DNA from: Sneathiella sp.
GTDB lineage: Bacteria > Pseudomonadota > Alphaproteobacteria > Sneathiellales > Sneathiellaceae
Assembly: GCA_002706985.1 (NCBI GenBank)
Contig: PAKP01000071.1
Span: forward strand, 39,724 to 103,723
Reading direction: 5' to 3'
Length of the DNA stretch: 64,000 nt
In this document: piece by piece, positions 8,578 to 15,655 of the stretch
How the letters are laid out: the number at the start of each line of letters is the position of its first letter
Position numbering within the stretch: position 1 is the stretch's first letter
Program-made: the position numbers and the translations under genes
The notes under the pieces: model-generated
Told to the model about the DNA's origin: nothing
Database searches by the model: none
Seen by the model: the letters and a program-made list of their open reading frames with translations, nothing else

Positions 8578-9282
8578 ATGAACGATATAATTGAAGGGCT
8601 GCAATCGGCTGTCGGGCTTATTATCCATCTGGATCATGATCTCATTGAAATTTCATTGAGATCTTTGCAGGTGACAATTTCTGCCGTTCTTATCGCCGCA
8701 GCAATTGGGCTGCCGTTTGGGGCCTGGCTTTCCGTAACGCGGTTTCGGTACCGGCGTCTCGCCATCGCCCTGTTAAATGCGTTGATGGGCCTCCCTCCGG
8801 TTGTTGTCGGGCTCGTGGTCTATATCCTTTTATCACGGTCCGGCCCGTTTGGCGTTCTCAACCTCCTGTTCACCCCGACGGCCATGATCATCGCTCAGGT
8901 AATCATCGTGACACCGATTATTGCGTCGATCGCACATCAGTCCATGCGGGAACTCTGGTTCCTGTACCATGACCTTCTTATATCCGTGAAAACCACCAAA
9001 TGGCAGCGGATGAAGGCTTTGCTTTGGGACGGGCGGCGCGGCCTGCTGACGGCAACATTGACGGGATTTGGCCGTGGTATTGGCGAGATTGGCGCTATCA
9101 TGATTGTCGGCGGGAATATTGATCATCTGACCCGTGTATTAACGACGGCCATAGCCCTCGAGGTAGGCAAGGGGAACTTTCCGCTGGCACTTGGACTTGG
9201 CATTGTCCTGATAACCATCGCGATTCTGATTAATCTGGCGATCCATACTTTGTCGCGAACCGAGCGGGAGGGAACATGGTAG
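8578..9282 (+). CDS. tupB: Tungstate ABC transporter permease TupB
   Basis: Integral membrane permease of the ModB/TupB class, 234 residues with five or six predicted helices. The EAA-like cytoplasmic loop is recognisable as GFGRGIGEIGAIMIVGGN. LPPVVVGLVVYILLSRSGPFG is typical of TupB. Its stop overlaps tupC by 7 nt, giving a tight tupBCA operon. The ribosome site before the ATG is weak (GCAGACAGA). The 226-bp gap on its left contains no gene; I looked for a Moco riboswitch or ModE-type palindrome and found none I could defend. Confidence 0.87.
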   Translation: MNDIIEGLQSAVGLIIHLDHDLIEISLRSLQVTISAVLIAAAIGLPFGAWLSVTRFRYRRLAIALLNALMGLPPVVVGLVVYILLSRSGPFGVLNLLFTPTAMIIAQVIIVTPIIASIAHQSMRELWFLYHDLLISVKTTKWQRMKALLWDGRRGLLTATLTGFGRGIGEIGAIMIVGGNIDHLTRVLTTAIALEVGKGNFPLALGLGIVLITIAILINLAIHTLSRTEREGTW

Positions 9283-9992
9283 AGTCAATCCTTCCCGTAT
9301 CCCTGCAAAATGTATCCGTGCGCAAAGGTGGGAAGTCAATCCTCGGCCCGCTTGATCTTCATATTGGAGAAACCGGTTGCAGTATTGTCATTGGGCCGAA
9401 TGGAGCAGGCAAGACAACTTTGCTGCGCTTGATGCATGGTCTGGAACGGGCGAGTTCCGGTAGCGTGAAATGGGCCATCAGGAAAAGTGAGGCCTACGCC
9501 CGGCAGTCTTTCGTATTCCAAACACCGGTGATGCTGCGCCGCTCCGTTATCGAGAATATCGCCTATCCGCTTTCTGTGCGCGGTGTCCGCCGCCGAACAG
9601 CGCGTGCCACAGCGGAAGACTGGACAGAAAAAGTCGGTCTGGAATACGCAGCTCATCGGGAAGCGCATGTACTTTCCGGCGGAGAGAAACAAAAACTGGC
9701 AATGGCAAGGGCGCTAATCACGGCGCCGGATATCCTGTTCCTTGATGAGCCGACGACGAACCTTGACGGCGCCTCAACCCAGGAGATTGAGGCTTTGATC
9801 CGGGTGGCGACTGAAGAAGGGACACGCATTGTAATGGCGACCCATGACTTCGGGCAGGCGCGCCGACTCGCAACGGAAATCCTGTTCATGTATCACGGTG
9901 TCATCCATGAGCGCGCCGCCGTCAGTGATTTTTTTGACGGACCAAAAACCAAGGAAGCAACAACTTTTATCAGAGGAGATCTATTGATATGA
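9276..9992 (+). CDS. tupC: Tungstate ABC transporter ATP-binding protein TupC
   Basis: Cytoplasmic ATPase energising oxyanion uptake. Walker A is GPNGAGKTT, the signature is LSGGEKQKLAMARAL, Walker B is ILFLDEPTTNLD and the switch His is in ATHDFGQARRLA. At 238 residues it consists of the nucleotide-binding domain alone, without the MOP domain found in ModC, which favours the Tup type. It overlaps tupB by 7 nt and tupA by 4 nt (ATGA), consistent with translational coupling. Confidence 0.88.
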   Translation: MVESILPVSLQNVSVRKGGKSILGPLDLHIGETGCSIVIGPNGAGKTTLLRLMHGLERASSGSVKWAIRKSEAYARQSFVFQTPVMLRRSVIENIAYPLSVRGVRRRTARATAEDWTEKVGLEYAAHREAHVLSGGEKQKLAMARALITAPDILFLDEPTTNLDGASTQEIEALIRVATEEGTRIVMATHDFGQARRLATEILFMYHGVIHERAAVSDFFDGPKTKEATTFIRGDLLI

Positions 9993-10816
9993 AATTTCGA
10001 TCTTTCTTAACGGCATTGACCATCTGGTTGATGACGGCAACAGTGACGATGGCCGATGAGATGAAAATGGCCGTTACGACCTCTTTTCATAATTCCGGCC
10101 TGTCGGACATTCTGGTTCCGGAGATCAAGAAGGACCTCGGGATTGACGTGCATCTCCTGATTGTTGGAACAGGCCAGGCGTTAAAGCTGGGGCGGGCAGG
10201 TGATGTTGATGCCATTCTGGTGCATTCCCGCAAAGCCGAGGAGGAATTCGTGGCACAGCGGTTTGGTACGCACCGTCGGGAAATCATGTATAATGACTTC
10301 ATCCTTATCGGCCCAAAAACTGATGAGGCGGGCATTCAGGATGCAAAAACAGCAGCTGATGCTTTGGCCGCAATCGCAAAGAATGGCGCGGTTTTTGTGA
10401 GCCGCGGGGATGATAGCGGTACTCACCGGAAAGAGTTGGCACTCTGGAAATCGGCTGGCCTTGACCCTGAAAAAGACGGTGGACAGTGGTATCGTGCCAG
10501 CGGTTCCGGCATGGGGGCCACGCTAAACACAGCAAGTGCGATGAACGGATATGTCTTCGCGGACCGTGCGAGCTGGCTGAACTTCAAGAATAAGGGGGAG
10601 CTGGAACTGCTGTTTTCCGGTGATCCCGTGCTGTTCAATCAATATGCATATTTGCCGGTCAATCCGGAAAAGCACCCTCATGTCAAAAAGGAGCTGGCTA
10701 TGAAGCTCGAAAAATGGCTGGTCAGCCCGAAAGCTCAGAAGTTGATCGGAGAGTATGAAATCGCCGGTCAGCAGCTTTTCGTTCCGAATGCCGGAACACT
10801 TGATAGCGACAGCTAG
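9989..10816 (+). CDS. tupA: Tungstate-binding periplasmic protein TupA
   Basis: Periplasmic oxyanion receptor, 275 residues, with a Sec signal peptide (cleavage near residue 22, after VTMA). TupA hallmarks are present: TTSFHNSGLSDIL near the N-terminus, VGTGQALKLGRAGDVDAILVH, YNDFILIGP, and SRGDDSGTHRKE. These separate TupA from molybdate-type ModA. It ends the tup operon; its stop overlaps the stop of the convergent isomerase-like gene by 4 nt. Tungstate rather than molybdate specificity rests on family resemblance. Confidence 0.9.
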   Translation: MKFRSFLTALTIWLMTATVTMADEMKMAVTTSFHNSGLSDILVPEIKKDLGIDVHLLIVGTGQALKLGRAGDVDAILVHSRKAEEEFVAQRFGTHRREIMYNDFILIGPKTDEAGIQDAKTAADALAAIAKNGAVFVSRGDDSGTHRKELALWKSAGLDPEKDGGQWYRASGSGMGATLNTASAMNGYVFADRASWLNFKNKGELELLFSGDPVLFNQYAYLPVNPEKHPHVKKELAMKLEKWLVSPKAQKLIGEYEIAGQQLFVPNAGTLDSDS

Positions 10817-11412
10817 ACCTTCAGGGTATGGGCGATCAGTTCAAGATGGTCCTGCCCATAAAACATGTCGCCATCGATGAAATATGTGGGGGAGCCAAAA
10901 GCTGACCGGCGGATGGCTTCCTCCGTATTTGCATCATAGAGTGCATGCACTTCATCGGATAGCGCGGCGGAAAGAAGTGGCGCTGGATCGACCTCGGCTC
11001 GTGCGCATATTTTTTTCAGATCTTCGGGGTTATCCAGATCAAAATCATCGACCCAATGGGCGCGCAGCATTTCCAGCGACAGCATATCTATATTCAGTCC
11101 CTGGACCAGGCCAGCAATCAACAGGCAGTTGGATAGCGTAATATCGTGAGCATGGTGGGTTGGCGTTCCTTTCATTACAGGAATGTTGCGATATTCCGCC
11201 CAGCGCTCTATCTCGCGGCCAAAGAAATACTCTTTATGTGCTTGCGTCCGGGAGGCGACAGGCTGTGCGCCGGTCGTGGTCACAAGTTTGCGCAAATCAA
11301 ACGGCCGGTGGGCAATCTCGCGCCCGGATTTCTTGGCGATACGTAATAGCTCCGCATGACCGATATAGGCAAAAGCGGAGTATCCTGCATAAAAATATTC
11401 GATCACGGCCAT
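10813..11412 (-). CDS. 2-hydroxychromene-2-carboxylate isomerase family protein (DsbA fold, kappa-GST-like)
   Basis: Glutathione-dependent isomerase family (NahD-like), 199 residues. The thioredoxin-like N-terminus YFYAGYSAFAYIGH places a serine (residue 12) where the family keeps its catalytic Ser, rather than the CXXC of DsbA. The helical insert follows, then the cis-Pro region FGSPTYFIDGDMFYGQDHL. In naphthalene degraders the enzyme interconverts hydroxychromene carboxylate and hydroxybenzylidenepyruvate; many homologues have unknown substrates. It starts 30 nt after glpK, so it is probably the second gene of a glpK transcript, an unexpected pairing. Confidence 0.82.
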   Translation of the reverse strand: MAVIEYFYAGYSAFAYIGHAELLRIAKKSGREIAHRPFDLRKLVTTTGAQPVASRTQAHKEYFFGREIERWAEYRNIPVMKGTPTHHAHDITLSNCLLIAGLVQGLNIDMLSLEMLRAHWVDDFDLDNPEDLKKICARAEVDPAPLLSAALSDEVHALYDANTEEAIRRSAFGSPTYFIDGDMFYGQDHLELIAHTLKV

Positions 11413-11442
11413 GAGTATGACTTTTCTGTCCTGAGTATTTGA

Positions 11443-12939
11443 TTAGTGATTTGAAAGAGTGCGACGCACCGCGTCCTGCCATCTCTCATATGCGGCTTCC
11501 CGCTCCTCTTGTGAGATGGAAGGCGTGAATTGTCTCTCTCGTTGCCAGCTATTCGAAAATTCTTCAACCGACGGATAAAATCCAACCTGAAGCCCGGCAA
11601 GATACGCGGCCCCAAGCGCCGTCGTTTCCGCAGAGGCAGGACGGTCGACCGGCGCCCCCAGAATGTCGGCGAGCCGCTGCATTGTCCATTCCGACGCGAC
11701 CATGCCGCCATCTACACGCAGCACCGTTTCATGGGATTGGCTATCGGCGAAATCTGCTTGCATAGCATTGAGCAGATCCCGGGTCTGAAAGCAGACGCTT
11801 TCCAGCGCGGCTTTCGCGAGTTCCTTAGGGCCGGTTGCCCGGGTGAGACCGAATATCGCTCCGCGGCAATCCGCATCCCAATAGGGGGCCCCAATTCCGA
11901 CAAAAGCGGGCACCATTATAACGGACTGACCAGCGTCCGCCTCCTTCGCAAACTCGCCCGATTGCGCCGCATGCTCGATGATGCCAAGGCCGTCCCGAAG
12001 CCACTGAACCGCCGCCCCGGCGACGAAAATTGATCCTTCCAGCGCATATGTCGGCTTGCCGTTTAACTGATAGGCAACTGTCGTTAGAAGCTTATGTGTC
12101 GATTGAATAGGTGTATCGCCGGTATTAAGAAGGGCGAAGCACCCCGTCCCGTATGTTGATTTCATCATGCCGGGTTTGGTGCAGGCCTGACCGACAACGG
12201 CCGCCTGCTGATCGCCTGCGATGCCGGTGATCTTGGCGGAGTGGCCAAACAGGGATGCGTCCAGATCACCGAAATCGCTTGAACTATCTCGAACCTCTGG
12301 TAACAGGGATTTCGGAATTCTCAGAATTTCCAGCAACTCATCGGACCAGCATCCTTCATGAATATCATAGATGAGGGTTCGGCTGGCATTGGTGGCGTCC
12401 GTCGCATGAACCTTTCCATCGGTTAGCCGCCAGAGGAGGAAACTGTCTATCGTCCCGAACGTGAGTTTCCCAGCATTGGCCGCATCACGCGCTCCGGTAA
12501 CATTATCGAGCAGCCAGGTAATTTTGGTGCCGGAAAAATAGGGGTCCAGTAAAAGCCCCGTCCTTTCAGAGAATAACGGTTCCATATCCCGGGATTTCAG
12601 TTCAGAGCAGAACTGGGCAGTGCGGCGATCCTGCCAGACAATCGCATTATGAATGGCCTTTCCGGTTTCCCGGTCCCAAATGACGGTTGTTTCGCGTTGA
12701 TTTGTGATACCAATAGCCGCGACATCTTTGATCGTTACGTTTGCACGCTCCAGTGCCTGTTTAATTGTTGCCAGTGTTGTTTGCCAGATATCCTCCGGAT
12801 CGTGCTCGACCCATCCGGAAGCCGGAAAATGCTGTTTAAATTCCTGCTGCCCGACTGTAACAGGTCGATGCTCCCGGTCGAAAAGGATGGCGCGGCTCGA
12901 CGTGGTACCCTGATCAATGGCTAGGATATATTCTGGCAT
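11443..12939 (-). CDS. glpK: Glycerol kinase GlpK
   Basis: ATP-dependent phosphorylation of glycerol to sn-glycerol 3-phosphate, substrate of GlpD. The FGGY-family motifs are plain: [16 protein letters not shown] at the N-terminus, [26 protein letters not shown], and the C-terminal [12 protein letters not shown]. The 498-residue length is standard. No glpF facilitator is present in the window. No strong ribosome site precedes the ATG at 12939. The 212-bp gap upstream shares no gene; it holds one TTTCGT element that could be a GlpR half-site. Confidence 0.96.
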   Translation of the reverse strand: MPEYILAIDQGTTSSRAILFDREHRPVTVGQQEFKQHFPASGWVEHDPEDIWQTTLATIKQALERANVTIKDVAAIGITNQRETTVIWDRETGKAIHNAIVWQDRRTAQFCSELKSRDMEPLFSERTGLLLDPYFSGTKITWLLDNVTGARDAANAGKLTFGTIDSFLLWRLTDGKVHATDATNASRTLIYDIHEGCWSDELLEILRIPKSLLPEVRDSSSDFGDLDASLFGHSAKITGIAGDQQAAVVGQACTKPGMMKSTYGTGCFALLNTGDTPIQSTHKLLTTVAYQLNGKPTYALEGSIFVAGAAVQWLRDGLGIIEHAAQSGEFAKEADAGQSVIMVPAFVGIGAPYWDADCRGAIFGLTRATGPKELAKAALESVCFQTRDLLNAMQADFADSQSHETVLRVDGGMVASEWTMQRLADILGAPVDRPASAETTALGAAYLAGLQVGFYPSVEEFSNSWQRERQFTPSISQEEREAAYERWQDAVRRTLSNH

Positions 12940-13151
12940 TCGATTTGTTCGCTTTTATCTTTATTCCCTGTAATCGGATTTTGGCATGCAGTGAAATGAT
13001 ATGCCAGCCCGTTTTATGCTGTGTCGTGTTCAATTCTTGATTTCAAAGAAGCTCGCTTTCGTGAAATTGATGCAAAGGGGCCTAATTTTGGTTTTCCGAC
13101 TTGACGTGACCTCTCGGGGCTTTAACTTTGCGAAGCAGGGGAGGTGAGAAC

Positions 13152-14099
13152 ATGAAAGTGTGTGTCGCCGGTGCCGCAGGAGCTTTTGGCCAAAAACATC
13201 TCGACGCCATCGCAAACATAGACGGGATAGAGGTTGCTTCGATTGTCGGTCGGGAAGAAGGAAACACGAGAGCGGCGGCCGAGGTTCGGGGGATAGGTCA
13301 TTGGACCCTGGATCTTGCGGAAAGTTTGGCCCGAGACGAAATTGACTGTGTTATTTTATCCACACCAACTCAGCTGCACGCGGATCAGGCAATTCAATGC
13401 CTTCATGCGGGAAAGCATGTTCTTGTCGAAATACCGATGGCGGACAATCTTGCTGACTCGCGTCGGATTGGGGCCGTCCAGAAGGAAACCGGTCGGATCG
13501 CTATGGCTGGACATGTCCGGCGTTTCAATCCAAGTCACCAATGGATACACAGTAAAATCAAATCAGGCGACTTGTCCCTTCAACAGCTAGACGTCCAGAC
13601 CTATTTCTTTCGCCGGACGAATACCAATGCGCTCGGCAAGCCCAGAAGCTGGACCGATCATTTGCTTTGGCATCATGCCTGCCATACGGTGGACCTGTTC
13701 CAGTATCAGACAGGAGCCGTCGCCTCACATGTTTATGGCTTGGCAGGACCGCTTCATCCGGAACTCGGGATTGCACTGGATATGAGTATCGGAATGAAAT
13801 CACCTTCCGGGGCGCTTTGCACCCTTTCTCTTTCCTTTAACAACGATGGTCCGTTTGGCAGTTTCTCTCGATATATTTGCGATAAGGGTACTTACATTGC
13901 CCGGTATGGCGATCTGGTCGACGGCTATGACAACCCGATAGATCTCTCGGATATCGCGATTTCGGACAACGGGATAGAGCTGCTCGATCGTGAGTTCTTC
14001 TCGGCCATTGAGGAAGGACGTGAACCCAACAGCTCTGTGGCCCAATGCCTTTCGGCTATGGAAACGCTGGACCGGATCGAAAAATGCTTCATAAGCTGA
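13152..14099 (+). CDS. ligC: 4-carboxy-2-hydroxymuconate-6-semialdehyde dehydrogenase-like protein (LigC, Gfo/Idh/MocA family)
   Basis: NADP-dependent dehydrogenase of the Gfo/Idh/MocA family, 315 residues, resembling Sphingobium LigC, which oxidises CHMS to 2-pyrone-4,6-dicarboxylate in the protocatechuate 4,5-cleavage pathway. Matching segments are GAFGQKHLDAI..IDG, TPTQLHADQAIQCLHAGKHV, GHVRRFNPSHQWIH, QQLDVQTYFFRRTN, RSWTDHLLWHHACHTVDLF and HPELGIALDMSI. The ATG at 13152 follows GGGGAGGTG at ideal spacing; eight extra upstream codons are unlikely. No ligAB dioxygenase or pyrone hydrolase lies nearby. Membership is firm; the physiological substrate is inferred. Confidence 0.85.
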   Translation: MKVCVAGAAGAFGQKHLDAIANIDGIEVASIVGREEGNTRAAAEVRGIGHWTLDLAESLARDEIDCVILSTPTQLHADQAIQCLHAGKHVLVEIPMADNLADSRRIGAVQKETGRIAMAGHVRRFNPSHQWIHSKIKSGDLSLQQLDVQTYFFRRTNTNALGKPRSWTDHLLWHHACHTVDLFQYQTGAVASHVYGLAGPLHPELGIALDMSIGMKSPSGALCTLSLSFNNDGPFGSFSRYICDKGTYIARYGDLVDGYDNPIDLSDIAISDNGIELLDREFFSAIEEGREPNSSVAQCLSAMETLDRIEKCFIS

Positions 14100-14171
14100 C
14101 GTTGTCCGATTGACTTGATCTTCCATACATGACGCAATAGTGGACGTTAGTTTTTCAATCGGTTGTGAATA

Positions 14172-15395
14172 ATGTTGCGTCTGCAGGGCACCATCCCCTT
14201 CATCCGTCAGGAATGGCGATTTCTTCTATTCGGGTTGCTCATGGCCTTCTGGTCCGGGCCCGGGCAGACTTATGTGATCTCCGTTATTGGCGGCCATATC
14301 CGCAACGATTTTGGCCTCAGTAATGGCGAGTTTGGTAGTATCTATACCGTCGCCACGCTTTGTTGCGCTGCGCTACTCTGGAAGGGAGGACCGCTGGTCG
14401 ATCGTTTACCTCTCAAAAATTTCGTTCTCAAGATCGGGCTTTTGATGGTAGCGGCGATGATTGCGTTTGGATTTGTACAGGGCCCTATATCCTTGTTTTT
14501 TGGCATTATTGGTGTCCGCTTTCTCGGACAGGGAATGATGACTCATATTGCTCTGACTGCGATGGCACGTCGTTATGAAGTGGAGCGGGGCCGGGCCATT
14601 GCAATTGCCGCGCTCGGCTTTCCGTTGGGAGAAGCATTATTTCCACCGCTCATCGTGCTGGCACTTGGTTTTGTCGACTGGCGCATGATCTGGCCGGGGA
14701 TGGCGATCTTGGCGGCAATAACATTGTTACCTGGCGCGTCCTTCCTGATCCGGCATACAAGCCGTCAGGATGGAACGGGAGCTTCGGAGCTTCAAGCGGC
14801 GGATGAGGACGCCAAGCACTGGACCCGCGCAGAGATGCTTCGTGACAGCAAGTTTTACCTGTTGCTTCCGACGGCAATGGCACAAGCGGCCATCATTACA
14901 GGGCTCTTTTTCCATCAGGTATATTTTATCGCGCTGAAGGGGTGGGATTTCGAAATATGGAGTTTGAGCTTCGTCATCTTTGCAATTGCTTCACTGTGTG
15001 GCGGTATGATAGCGGGCTTTCTCGTGGATATGTTTCGGGCGCGCAGGCTCGTTCCGTTTGTGTTATTGCCCATGTCCTTCGGCATACTCGTTTTTGCGCT
15101 TTTTCCTGAACAGATATTTGCCGGTGTCGTTATGTTTTTTCTTGGCATGGGCGCGGGTTCGACCAATCCGGTATTATCATCCCTTTGGCCGGAACTTTAT
15201 GGTACGCGGCATCTCGGTGCCATTCGCTCCGTGGCAACTGTGGTTATGGTGTTCGGATCGGCGCTTGGTCCTATCTTTATGGGATTTGCGTTGGATGCAG
15301 GGGCCTCTCTGAAGGCGATCTCTCTGGTTTCAGTGTTGATTGCGATCCTGTCCGCTATAATGGCGAGGGTTGCGCTATCTTCTCGTTGTCGATAG
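14172..15395 (+). CDS. MFS transporter
   Basis: Twelve-helix major facilitator, 407 residues, with the typical fold: N-half helices from about residue 14, the loop-2/3 basic motif region reading GGPLVDRLPLK, a cytoplasmic central loop (about 195-230, RHTSRQDGTG onwards), and a C-half starting near 235. It follows the LigC-like gene by 72 nt on the same strand, so it may carry the aromatic acid or pyrone that LigC handles, in or out. The start region carries only weak ribosome-site character (GGTTGTGAATA). Substrate is unknown. Confidence 0.85.
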   Translation: MLRLQGTIPFIRQEWRFLLFGLLMAFWSGPGQTYVISVIGGHIRNDFGLSNGEFGSIYTVATLCCAALLWKGGPLVDRLPLKNFVLKIGLLMVAAMIAFGFVQGPISLFFGIIGVRFLGQGMMTHIALTAMARRYEVERGRAIAIAALGFPLGEALFPPLIVLALGFVDWRMIWPGMAILAAITLLPGASFLIRHTSRQDGTGASELQAADEDAKHWTRAEMLRDSKFYLLLPTAMAQAAIITGLFFHQVYFIALKGWDFEIWSLSFVIFAIASLCGGMIAGFLVDMFRARRLVPFVLLPMSFGILVFALFPEQIFAGVVMFFLGMGAGSTNPVLSSLWPELYGTRHLGAIRSVATVVMVFGSALGPIFMGFALDAGASLKAISLVSVLIAILSAIMARVALSSRCR

Positions 15396-15497
15396 GCGGT
15401 ACTGTCCACCGGTTTAATAAGATGCAATCATTCGCCATTTTTTTTCGGCGCTAGCCTCGGGCGAAGAAGATTAAAATTTTACTAATTTTTTTACCAT

Positions 15498-15515
15498 ATC
15501 CCCCGTTTAGGGGAT
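15498..15515. promoter_or_regulatory. Inverted repeat ATCCCC-N6-GGGGAT upstream of the VWA/RTX gene
   Basis: Perfect six-base arms separated by CGTTTA, within the 260-bp non-coding gap (15396-15655) before the type I secreted protein. The spacing and C/G arms resemble operators of LuxR/NarL-type regulators (TACCCC...GGGGTA class), but no such regulator is adjacent. The rest of the gap is AT-rich (runs of A/T at 15470-15497 and 15550-15600) and shows no gene. Confidence 0.35.
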
Positions 15516-15655
15516 GAAGAGTTACGCCCCTTCATAGTAGGTTTACTTCAGAATTGATAAATTTACAGACATACGGCTCGAATTTAGCTATTTTTAGAGA
15601 GAGTTAGCTGATTCGACGTCACCAAGGTTAAATTAAGTTTGTGGAGTAGGGTAAA

